From CBDDCA01 sp965218205 (lineage in GTDB: Bacteria > Spirochaetota > Spirochaetia > WTKD01 > G963693115), in contig OZ244590.1 in NCBI GenBank assembly GCA_965218205.1, positions 124,001-188,000 of the forward strand: a DNA stretch of 64,000 nucleotides, given 5' to 3'. Of this stretch, positions 43,115 to 52,400 are shown in pieces. The position numbers and the translations under genes were made by a program. Position 1 is the stretch's first letter, and every line of letters begins with the position of its first letter. A model generated the notes under the pieces. It had not been told where the DNA came from. It did not search any database and worked only from the letters and a program-made list of their open reading frames with translations.

Positions 43115-44365
43115 ATGAAGTATACTCAAGTATGTGATGGAGTGTTTAAGTTGTCGGCAAATGCATATGATTTGTTGTTTGAAAGCATGTGGCCTATTCC
43201 AAAAGGAGTTGCAATGAGTTCCTATATTGTTAAAGGGGAAAAAGTTGCTATTATTGATGGTGTATGTGGATGGGATGGAGTACCTGAGACATTGGAAGAA
43301 CAGTTTGATCAAATGGGACTCAAGACCGAAGATATAGATTATGTAATTATAAATCATATGGAGCCAGATCATTCAGGATGGCTTGAGAATTTTAAGACAA
43401 AAATTAGAAGCGATATTACGCTTGTTACTCATGAAAAATCAATACCTCTTTTAGAACGATTTTTTGGTATTACTGACTTAAAAATACAAACAGTGCGGTC
43501 AGGAGACACTTTAGATTTAGGGAATGGGAGAGTACTTGCTTTTGAAGAGATACCAAATGTGCATTGGCCTGAAACTATTGCGACTTTTGATACTCAATCG
43601 GGAGTACTGTTTCCTTGTGATGCGTTTGGTGCGTTTGGTGCTACTGATGAAGACAAAATGTTTGATGATGAGTTAGGTCAAGAAGAAATTGAAGCACTTG
43701 AGCCTGAAATAAGACGGTATTATTCCAATATTGTTGGTGCTTTTTCGGTGCCAGCTCGTCGTGCCATTGAAAAAGCAGGAAAGCTGCCTATAAAGATGAT
43801 TGCTCCTGGACATGGTATTGTGTGGCGAAAGGATCCCATGTATATTGTCGATAAATATTTACAGTATGCAAGTTATTCGCAGGGCCCTGCAAGAAAAAAA
43901 ATTACTGTATTGTGGGCCTCTATGTATGGAAATACTGAAAAAGCAGTGCAACCAGTAGTGGATACAATAGAAGCTGCGGGTATTGAATGTGCAGTGCATC
44001 AACTACCAGATGAAGATCATTACTCGTTTATTATTAGTGATGTATGGGACTCAAGCGGAGTGATTATTGGTACACCAACATATGAGTATAAAATGTTTCC
44101 TGCTATGGCTATGGCACTTGAGGAGCTAGGAAATAAAAAAGCATTAAATAGAAGAGCTTTTTTGTTTGGATCGTATGGATGGGCAGCAAGTGCACAAAAA
44201 GAGTTTGAGGAAATTATAGAGCGAAAAAAATTAAAGTGGCAGTTGTTACCTAAGGTGGAATTTAAGGGAAGTCCTGATGCAAATGATATTGAATTAGTGA
44301 AGCAGCGAACGAAAGAGCTTATTGAGGAAGTGAATAAGTGGTATGAAGAATCAGGCAATCAATAA
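43115..44365 (+). CDS. A-type flavodiiron protein (FprA-like)
   Basis: A cytoplasmic enzyme that reduces O2 to water or NO to N2O in anaerobes and microaerophiles. From the ATG at 43115 it has 416 residues; a GTG four codons upstream is less well placed behind AGTGAGG. The diiron site is seen in NHMEPDHSGWLENF, LVTHEKSIP, PCDAFGAFG and APGHGIVWRKDP. The C-terminal flavodoxin domain begins at VLWASMYGNTEKAVQP and has GTPTYEYKMFPAM and FGSYGWAASAQKEF. There is no extra rubredoxin domain. Its end overlaps the DAHP synthase start by 23 bp. Confidence 0.95.
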   Translation: MKYTQVCDGVFKLSANAYDLLFESMWPIPKGVAMSSYIVKGEKVAIIDGVCGWDGVPETLEEQFDQMGLKTEDIDYVIINHMEPDHSGWLENFKTKIRSDITLVTHEKSIPLLERFFGITDLKIQTVRSGDTLDLGNGRVLAFEEIPNVHWPETIATFDTQSGVLFPCDAFGAFGATDEDKMFDDELGQEEIEALEPEIRRYYSNIVGAFSVPARRAIEKAGKLPIKMIAPGHGIVWRKDPMYIVDKYLQYASYSQGPARKKITVLWASMYGNTEKAVQPVVDTIEAAGIECAVHQLPDEDHYSFIISDVWDSSGVIIGTPTYEYKMFPAMAMALEELGNKKALNRRAFLFGSYGWAASAQKEFEEIIERKKLKWQLLPKVEFKGSPDANDIELVKQRTKELIEEVNKWYEESGNQ

Positions 44366-45467
44366 AACTAAGTCTCTGCAGCTTGAAAATATAAATATAA
44401 AAAAATTAGAACCTCTTCTTTCTCCACTTGAATTAAAGCAATATGTACAAAGCACGCGAGAGGTACAAGAACTTGTTGTGAATGCAAGAAATACTATATG
44501 TCGTATACTTGATGGCACTGATTCGCGGTTGCTTGCTATAGTGGGACCTTGTTCTATTCATGATCATAAAGCAGCAATGGAATATGCAAGACATCTCAAA
44601 GAAATTAGGGATAAGATTAGTGATAGGATATATGTGGTAATGCGGGTATATTTTGAAAAACCTCGCACGACTTTAGGATGGCGCGGTTTATTTATTGATC
44701 CTAATATGGATAATAGCAATAATATTCCTGAAGGATTGCGGTTAGGACGTAGTATTTTATTAGAGATAAACAGCTTAGGATTGCCTTGTGGGAGTGAATA
44801 TCTTGATCCTATTATCCCAAACTACATTGATGATTTAGTGTGTTGGGCATCTATAGGAGCACGTACTATAGAAAGTCAGACTCATAGGGATATGGCGAGT
44901 GGAGTTTCGGTTCCTGTTGGATTCAAAAATAATACGAGTGGTGATATTGATGCTGCTATAAATGCTATGGTACTGAGTAGTACTGAACGAGGTTTTATTG
45001 GTTCTAACATTGAAGGAAAAACATGTATAGTACATACAACTGGAAATGGAAACACTCATCTTATTTTACGTGGAGGACGAACAGGGCCAAATTATTTTCC
45101 TCATCATATACAAAGTGCCTCTGAGCTTATGAAAAAACGTAACATTACTCCAAGAATAATTGTTGATTGTAGTCATGACAATTCACTGAAAGATTATAAG
45201 AAACAGGAGTTAGTATTGCAGTCGGTGTTAGAGCAATATATGGCAGGAGAGCATAGTGTGCGAGGGTTTATGTTAGAGAGTAACTTAAAAGCAGGAAATC
45301 AGGAAATACCAAAAGGGAAGAAAAAGTTAGTATATGGAAAATCGGTTACCGATGCTTGTATTGATATACACGATACAAAGCGACTTTTGCTTTCTGCGTA
45401 TAAACATTTAGGAACTGTTGCTACACGACATACCATTACAAATTCTATTTCTAAATATGGTGGGTAA
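44343..45467 (+). CDS. 3-deoxy-7-phosphoheptulonate synthase (class I)
   Basis: Joins PEP and erythrose 4-phosphate to start the shikimate pathway. The 374-residue AroF/G/H-type enzyme shows LLAIVGPCSIHDHKAAMEYA, MRVYFEKPRTTLGWRGL, PCGSEYLDPI, GARTIESQTHRDMASG, PVGFKNNTSGD, ILRGGRTGPNY and VDCSHDNSLKD, which together carry the PEP and metal ligands. Which aromatic amino acid inhibits it cannot be read with confidence. The start lies inside the flavodiiron gene (23-bp overlap), which suggests coupled translation. aroA of the same pathway is at 31666-33081. Confidence 0.95.
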   Translation: MKNQAINKTKSLQLENINIKKLEPLLSPLELKQYVQSTREVQELVVNARNTICRILDGTDSRLLAIVGPCSIHDHKAAMEYARHLKEIRDKISDRIYVVMRVYFEKPRTTLGWRGLFIDPNMDNSNNIPEGLRLGRSILLEINSLGLPCGSEYLDPIIPNYIDDLVCWASIGARTIESQTHRDMASGVSVPVGFKNNTSGDIDAAINAMVLSSTERGFIGSNIEGKTCIVHTTGNGNTHLILRGGRTGPNYFPHHIQSASELMKKRNITPRIIVDCSHDNSLKDYKKQELVLQSVLEQYMAGEHSVRGFMLESNLKAGNQEIPKGKKKLVYGKSVTDACIDIHDTKRLLLSAYKHLGTVATRHTITNSISKYGG

Positions 45468-45509
45468 TTGTTGTTTCATATATAATATATTTTTTAGGAT
45501 GGAGTGGCT

Positions 45510-46832
45510 ATGAATATACAAGAAAAAGCAAAGCAAGCAAGACAGGCATCGTTTATTCTGAGAAATATAGCGTCTCAAGAACGGAATGAACTTCAACATG
45601 GTATTGCTCGTCATATTCAAAAGAGAAAAGAAGAAATTTTTAAGGCAAATAAACAAGATATGTTACATGCTGAAAAAGCAGGTGTATCAGAACCTCTGCT
45701 AAAGCGTTTGTCTCTCAATGAAAAAGGCATACAAAGCATGTGTGATAAACTTTTTTCCGTAGCGTCACAAAAAGATTTAGTGTACTCTACAATTCTCAGT
45801 CGTGAACTTACACAAAATTTATTCTTGCATAAACGCTTTGTTCCCTTAGGTGTTGTCGCTATGATTTTTGAATCACGCCCTGATGCTTTAGTGCAAATTG
45901 CTTCCCTTTGCTTAAAGACAGCAAATGCAGTGTTACTAAAAGGCGGCTCTGAGGCAATAGCAACGAATACTGTACTTTTTGATTGTATTCGTAGTGCAAC
46001 GCGAGACTTTTTACAACATAGATCTGAAGGTGATAAAAACAATAATGGAGAGGAATGGGTACAATTGCTGGAAACACGCGAGGAAACTCGTACTATGTTA
46101 CAGCTTAGTGATGATATTGATCTTATTATTCCTCGTGGATCAAATGATTTTGTTCATTATATTATGAATAATTCTTCTATTCCAGTGCTAGGGCATGCAG
46201 ATGGAGTATGTCATGTGTATGTACATTATGATGCTCATTTGCAACAAGCAAAAAAGATACTATATGATGCAAAACTACAGTACACAGCAGTATGTAATGC
46301 TATGGAATGTTTAGTAGTACATGAGGATGCGCTTATTTTTTTACCGCAGTTATTGCAACCGCTTGCGAAAGAAGGAGTATTGTTTCATGCAGATAAAGAT
46401 GCTGCTGAAATTCTTGCAGCTACAGGGATTGCTCATGTGTTGGCAACACAGGATGATTGGGGTACTGAGTACCTTGATACAACTCTTGCTATTAAAACAG
46501 TCAAAAGTGTACAAGAAGCTGTATATTTTATCAATCAGTATGGTTCGGGACATACTGATGTTATTATTACTCAATCATCACAGGCAGCGGACTATTTTAA
46601 GAAATCGGTGGATTCTGCATCGGTAATGAGTAACTGCAGCCCTCGTTTTGCTGATGGATATAGATATGGGCTTGGAGCAGAGTTAGGGATTAGTACCACT
46701 CGTATTCATGCGAGAGGGCCAGTTGGACAGGAAGGGCTTTTAAGTACACAGTGGATAGTAGATGGGGCAGGACATACTGTAGAGGCAATGGAGAATGGAG
46801 AGTATGTTTTTACTCATAAGGATATAGAATAA
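45510..46832 (+). CDS. proA: Glutamate-5-semialdehyde dehydrogenase
   Basis: Reduces glutamyl 5-phosphate to the semialdehyde in proline synthesis. From the ATG at 45510, which follows GGAG at 45501-45504, it has 440 residues. A GTG two codons earlier overlaps the ribosome site and is less likely. Diagnostic segments are FVPLGVVAMIFESRPDA, LLKGGSEA, LIIPRGSNDFV, the catalytic Cys in YTAVCNAMECL, NQYGSGHTD and the closing GLGAELGISTTRIHARGPVG. proB follows by 14 bp. Confidence 0.96.
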   Translation: MNIQEKAKQARQASFILRNIASQERNELQHGIARHIQKRKEEIFKANKQDMLHAEKAGVSEPLLKRLSLNEKGIQSMCDKLFSVASQKDLVYSTILSRELTQNLFLHKRFVPLGVVAMIFESRPDALVQIASLCLKTANAVLLKGGSEAIATNTVLFDCIRSATRDFLQHRSEGDKNNNGEEWVQLLETREETRTMLQLSDDIDLIIPRGSNDFVHYIMNNSSIPVLGHADGVCHVYVHYDAHLQQAKKILYDAKLQYTAVCNAMECLVVHEDALIFLPQLLQPLAKEGVLFHADKDAAEILAATGIAHVLATQDDWGTEYLDTTLAIKTVKSVQEAVYFINQYGSGHTDVIITQSSQAADYFKKSVDSASVMSNCSPRFADGYRYGLGAELGISTTRIHARGPVGQEGLLSTQWIVDGAGHTVEAMENGEYVFTHKDIE

Positions 46833-46846
46833 GGAAGTGCTACGGT

Positions 46847-47749
46847 ATGCAACATTCTCCGTTTGATTATTCTCAATTACAACAGGCTCATCGTATTGTA
46901 ATAAAAATTGGGACAAATGTAATGATGACTCATATTGCTCATGCTATTGAAGCAGATAAAAAAAACAATAGTAATGATATGGGTATGAGTGAATATCCTC
47001 ATTTTATGTACTCAATGTTGTCTCAAATAGCACAGCTAAAACAGGAAGGAAAGCAATTTGTGTTGGTGAGTTCTGGATCAATTGGTTTTGGAGCAAAAGA
47101 GTTGGCTCTTAGTCCTCCTATTAAAGATATTGTGTTACGACAAGTATGTGCTGCTACAGGACAACCATTGCTTATGGATGTATATCGATATGCAGCAAGA
47201 CAGTTTAACTTAAATTGTGCTCAAGTACTCATTACGAGAAATGATTTTAATTCGGTATATTCATATACTTCAATTAAAAACTGTATTGAAGCATTATTAC
47301 AAAGAGGAATTTTGCCCATTATCAATGAAAATGATACAGTGTCTACCGAAGAGATTGATGATGGCTTTGGTGATAATGATCGGCTTAGTGCTATGATAGC
47401 AAGTAAGCTGAAAGCAGATGTGTTGATTATTTTAACTGATGTAGATGCATACTATACTAATAATCCACGCAAAGACCCTTTAGCAACACGTATTCCTGTT
47501 GTTTATAATGCTAAGGAGCTACTAGCAAATACAGAGTTGAGTATGCACAATAACAACGCTGAGACTGGAACTAATTATGGCACTGGAGGCATGCTTACAA
47601 AGTTAAAAGCTGCTACAATAACACAAGCGGCAGGATGCATTCTGTGTATAGGGTCTGCGTTTCAAAGGGATATTTTACTGCACTTTCTTGCAGGAAAAGG
47701 GAAAGCAAAAGATACAGGTACGGTGTTTCCTGCTTTAGAGTCTGTTTGA
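46847..47749 (+). CDS. proB: Glutamate 5-kinase (short form)
   Basis: Phosphorylates glutamate at the gamma carboxyl as the first step to proline. The 300-residue protein is the short form without the C-terminal PUA domain. Visible are VIKIGTNVMM, LVSSGSIGFGAKEL, the feedback-sensitive NENDTVSTEEIDDGFGDNDRL and GTNYGTGGMLTKLKAA. A roughly 20-residue insertion follows the first strand. It lies after proA and converges with the GatZ/KbaZ gene, whose end is 1 bp away. Confidence 0.95.
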   Translation: MQHSPFDYSQLQQAHRIVIKIGTNVMMTHIAHAIEADKKNNSNDMGMSEYPHFMYSMLSQIAQLKQEGKQFVLVSSGSIGFGAKELALSPPIKDIVLRQVCAATGQPLLMDVYRYAARQFNLNCAQVLITRNDFNSVYSYTSIKNCIEALLQRGILPIINENDTVSTEEIDDGFGDNDRLSAMIASKLKADVLIILTDVDAYYTNNPRKDPLATRIPVVYNAKELLANTELSMHNNNAETGTNYGTGGMLTKLKAATITQAAGCILCIGSAFQRDILLHFLAGKGKAKDTGTVFPALESV

Positions 47750-47750
47750 T

Positions 47751-49052
47751 TTATGCTATTGCTTGTTCGTAATGTTGTAATACTGATATAATATGCTGTT
47801 GTATAATATTTTGTGCATTCATTTTTTCGGGAGCTAAGGAGTTGATAACGTTAGGAAAATATTGACTTACTAATGAAAATGGAAGTGCTTTTGTTCCTAA
47901 ATGAGATAAGAGTGTGTGTACATATTCTTTCATTTCCTTTGTGTCCCAATAATATCTAATACGATCACTGAGACTATATATGCATTTGTATTGTATGTGA
48001 GAAGGAGAACCATGATAATATTTTTTCCAATGCTTTGGATTATTAGACAAGAACTGTATAACATTTTTTCTAAAATTACTTGGTTGTTTGGATAATAATT
48101 GATATTCAATCATGATTTGTTCAATATGGGCAAGATTAAACAATGCTTCTCTATACGCATAGGTGAGCCATGGTCCTACTTTTAAGATTGCATAATGGTG
48201 TTGTACCAGATGTTTGAGTCCTAGAGGGCTTTGATAATCAGTAGAATGGGCTTCAAACACTAATCTAAATGATGCACATGTATTTGAGAGTTTTTTGCTT
48301 TTTTGTGGATCATAAAAAAAAATAGTATCATCGCTAAATTCGACACCAGGTTGTACCACCATAGCTATCACCCGAGACCATGCTGCCTCAAGTCCCTTGT
48401 CAATAAATGCTTGTTTTGTAATAGCAAATGTTTGTTCTGCTGCTTCTGGACTAGTGGGGACTATGCTGTTTTCGTTTTCTGTGTTTCCTCCTGGAATAGG
48501 CACTTCTGTGCCAATGATGTATACAGGGGCTTCTCCTTTGTCTGTAAGCGTATGCCATGTTTCTTCTGCTACTTTGCACAGTGTGGCTGCTCGTTGTGCT
48601 ACAAGTGTATCTCCAATTCCTATGCCTTCTTGTAGAGCATCATCTGCACATGCCATAGAGGTGTCTAGGTGTATTTTTCTGTATCCTGCTTGTATGTATT
48701 CTTTTATCAATTCACAAGATTTTTCCATAGCAATGGTACTTGTTTCATGTTGCCATGCATTTGGTCCGAGATGATCGCCTCCTAGTAGTATCTTTTCTTT
48801 AGGGTACTTGACGGTATCTGCAATGGTATATACATGTTGTACATAATCAGTTGGTGTCATTCCTGTGTATCCACCAAATTGGTTTACTTGGTTTGATGTT
48901 GATTCTATTACTACAGGGTACGGTTTGTCTTTTGCCGCTGACAATACTGCTTGCAGCACTTCTCTGTTGCTACAGCATACAGAAAAAATGCCTGTGCCTT
49001 TTCCTTGTAAATTATCTTGTAATATATTTTGTATCTGCTGTACTGGTTCCAT
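47751..49052 (-). CDS. GatZ/KbaZ-family protein (tagatose-bisphosphate aldolase non-catalytic subunit type)
   Basis: A 433-residue protein of the family that stabilises class II tagatose-1,6-bisphosphate aldolase in galactitol and N-acetylgalactosamine catabolism. Segments VVIESTSNQVNQFGGYTGM, ILLGGDHLGPNAWQ, IHLDTSMACADD, IGTEVPIPGG and VFEAHSTDYQ match family motifs. No catalytic GatY/KbaY partner is adjacent. The class II aldolase at 2703 is of the FbaA type and could conceivably be a partner. Recent family members were shown to be enzymes themselves in some pathways, so a catalytic role is not excluded. Confidence 0.9.
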   Translation of the reverse strand: MEPVQQIQNILQDNLQGKGTGIFSVCCSNREVLQAVLSAAKDKPYPVVIESTSNQVNQFGGYTGMTPTDYVQHVYTIADTVKYPKEKILLGGDHLGPNAWQHETSTIAMEKSCELIKEYIQAGYRKIHLDTSMACADDALQEGIGIGDTLVAQRAATLCKVAEETWHTLTDKGEAPVYIIGTEVPIPGGNTENENSIVPTSPEAAEQTFAITKQAFIDKGLEAAWSRVIAMVVQPGVEFSDDTIFFYDPQKSKKLSNTCASFRLVFEAHSTDYQSPLGLKHLVQHHYAILKVGPWLTYAYREALFNLAHIEQIMIEYQLLSKQPSNFRKNVIQFLSNNPKHWKKYYHGSPSHIQYKCIYSLSDRIRYYWDTKEMKEYVHTLLSHLGTKALPFSLVSQYFPNVINSLAPEKMNAQNIIQQHIISVLQHYEQAIA

Positions 49053-49063
49053 AGGTATGCTTA

Positions 49064-49257
49064 TTATTCTAATGTGTTACTATAAATATAACAGTTTCTT
49101 ATTGCAACTATATCACCTTTTTTCATTGTTCTTCGAAAATCTCGTACAATTTGTTCACTCTGATGTGAAAAACCAATGACTGAATGTGCTTTTAATAACT
49201 CTCTTTCTCTTTCCTAGTATGGTTATCAGGATGTAATTGCATATGCCAAAAATTCAT
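49064..49257 (-). pseudogene. Frameshifted fragment of a McrB-like N-terminal domain
   Basis: On the minus strand a strong AGGAGGA (49261-49267) precedes ATG at 49257 and codons reading MNFWHMQLHPDN, then a stop at 49192-49194. The next frame continues ELLKAHSVIGFSHQSEQIV and MKKGDIVAIRN before a stop at 49064. The two parts resemble the conserved opening of restriction-type AAA ATPases in the McrB family (MNxWxMQLHP, then VIG and MKxGDIV), broken by a frameshift and truncated. It is therefore a remnant, not a working gene. Confidence 0.55.
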
Positions 49258-49401
49258 AATTCCTCCTAATTACTATAATGTTCTTATATACAGTATACAA
49301 TTATTTTGTAATTTGTAGAAACACTAAAATACTATTTTTTGTATAATAAGAGATTATGTATATGTATAAAGAGGCAGTATAATGAAAGTAAGGAGTTTTA
49401 T

Positions 49402-52400
49402 ATGATGTCAAAAGTGAGAAATAAGAATATGAGAAATTTTCTTGTTTTAGCATGTGTAATATATATTATCTTTTTGATAGGATGTGAAGACAGTACTGGT
49501 AGTAGTAATGGTGGTAGTGGTACTACTCCTGTAGCTCCGTCTGCAGTTACATTATCAAATGTGCAGATACGCCCTAGTAGTAATGATGGGACACTGGAAC
49601 TAAAGTGGGACGCTTCTGCTGAAGCTACACAAGTGTTAGTGATAGCAACTGCACCAGGACAGCCGTCAATACAAGTACGTGTTCCCTCAGTAGAATATCA
49701 ATCATTGTTTCAACGGGGACAATCGTTTATGCTCAAGGGACTGCGAGCTGTTACTCAGTACACTATAACACTTGAAGCTCAAAAGTCAGAATCAGAATCA
49801 TCATCAAAAGTGGTACAGCAAGTGGTAACGCAAAGAGATACCACTAAGCCTCAGGACGAACTGATGCAGGTAGCCATAAAAAAAATAGACGGTGGTATAC
49901 AGCTAACATGGGATGCTGAACAATTAAAAGCAGGGTTGACCGATATAGCACAAGCAACAATAAGAATAAAAGAAAGCAGTACTGACAAAATGATAAAGGA
50001 AGTAGTGATATCAGATGTAAGTCAAGGAACATCAGATATATCAGTACTAACAGTGGAAGGCATGCACTATGACATAGAGGTAATATATAAAGATATAAAT
50101 GGAAATATAAGCACAGTAAAAAAAGTGTTATCAGATATAGATATAGCAAACATAGTAAAAACAGTAACAGCTCTTACAGAAAAAGATATTGTTGTGGAAG
50201 CAAAGGATAAAAACAAGAGCATAGCAGACGAGAGTTTGCTTATACAGTGGGGAAATTTTGATTTTAGCAGTGGAAAGCAATTAAGCGTAAGAGTGAGTGA
50301 GGTGCTAACAAAAGCAGTAGTGCTTGATACAAAAGTGAGTAGCAGTAGTGATGCAACACTTACTACTACAACAGCTAAGAGCAATGGGTATAGCACATTC
50401 TATGTAGCAAGGGATGGAATAGCACTTACAAAGTTGTATGGTACACAAGAGTATAGAGTACAAGTAGCAGTGTTTAAGAATGGAGTGTACTCTACTACAG
50501 TAGAAAAGTTGCAAAAAACAACAGATAAGATAACAGAGCCAGTGCTGAGGCTGAGTGCAACGGGAGGAGAAAATAACATAATAGTGGGCTGGGAAGCTCC
50601 ACAAGCAAAAGATTATGCAGGAGTGATTATCAATGTAAAGGAAAAAGGTGATAGTAGAAATGTAGCTGGAACGCCTCTTCAAATAACAGATGTTACTGTG
50701 CGTACTGCAGAAGTAGCAGGACTGACAATAGATACTTTCTATACAGTGTCAGTGCAATCAGTGGATAAAGCTGGTAATAAAAGTATCATAGAAACAGTGC
50801 ATGATATACGAACAAAGAGAGATAGAATAGCTCCTGATACAGTGAGTAATGTAGTAGTAACATATTCGTTTACGCCTTCTAAGGCTACAGTAGTGACAGC
50901 ATATATACGTTGGGATGCCCCTGATCTGAGTAAAGAAAATAACAAAGATATAAAAGAGTATAACATAGTTGTCCGACAGGAAAGAGCAAGAGATGTATAT
51001 GCGGGGACGATAGTATATCCTAAAGCAGAATTGAATGTTGATCTTGAAGCATCTTATGATCATGAAATATATATTAGTGCAAAAGATTATGCAGGAAATG
51101 AAAGTGATATAAAAAGAGTAGCAATATTAACACCATCGCTCAGAGCTCCACAGAAAGATATTGTTACAAGAATACAGTCTGTTGTTACTGCTGCGGGGCA
51201 GATACAAATACAAGCGAGCTTTAAGGAGGCTCCTGGAACAGGAAAGTATTATACGCTACATATGTACGATGGAACGACATTAGTGTCAAAAAAAAGCATA
51301 ACAGGGACAGATACAAGTATCACTTTTGGTATAGCAGATGGTTTAGAAATACCCAAGATGAAAGTAACAGAAAAAAAATATGGCTTTACCCTTACCGCTA
51401 TAACTCAAGGCATAATAAGTGCAGCAACCGATCTTACTCCAACGCAAGCAGATAAGATAGCGGTATATGATGAAGTTTCTACTACACCTCCTGCTCCACA
51501 GAATGCAGTATTACATGTGCTATCGACAACACAAGCTACAGGGGTAGCACAGTATGAGTTTAGTGTTGGAACATTTAGTAGTAAGAATAAAGCTCCTAAT
51601 GGAAAGCAACTTACACAAGCACAAGCTCAATATAAAGTATATATAGTAGAGGGAGATCATAGCACTAAAACGCTGGAAGACATAAAAACTCTTACAGGAG
51701 TGAGTATACAAACGGTAGCAGGCAAGAATAGTGTTACAAAGCATACTGTAGATTTTATAGGCAAAAAGGGCACTACTTATACAGTAGCAGTGGAGGCAAT
51801 AAACAGTCTTAGCCCATACTATACGGTAGCAGGAGTAAAAAACACTACCAAAACAGTAGTGATACAAGCGTCCCCTACAACACCAAAAGCAACAACCTAT
51901 AGCACAAATGATGCGGTAGTATTTTCGGTGCCTGATAGTGGAGGCAATGCAGGGAAGAAAGTTATCACTGTACAGGTGAATGCCTCAGATGTAACAGGGG
52001 TAAGCAAAGCAGATAAGACTGCTCTCGTAGAGACTGATCTTGCCTACTATGTAGTATATGTAAAAAAACAAGATACAAGTAAAAAGCCCGAAAATGTGTC
52101 TGTGCTATGGGGACTTGAAAAAAGTAGTGTGAAAGTAGCAAAATATGCAAAAGCAACGGGAGCAAAGAATGCTACCATAAGCATAGAAATAGTGGACAGT
52201 ACCAGTAACAGCGGTACAGGATTGACGCCTATAGAAACAGCAAAAAACTACTATATAGGAGTAAGAGTAGTCAATACGACATCCCCTGAATATGATGCTT
52301 CTAATAGTACAAAGATATTTCCTCCTGGTTACTATAAGGATATAGCCGAAATAAAAGAAATCTATAGTTCAAAGGCAGAATCTCCTCAGCAATCATTATT

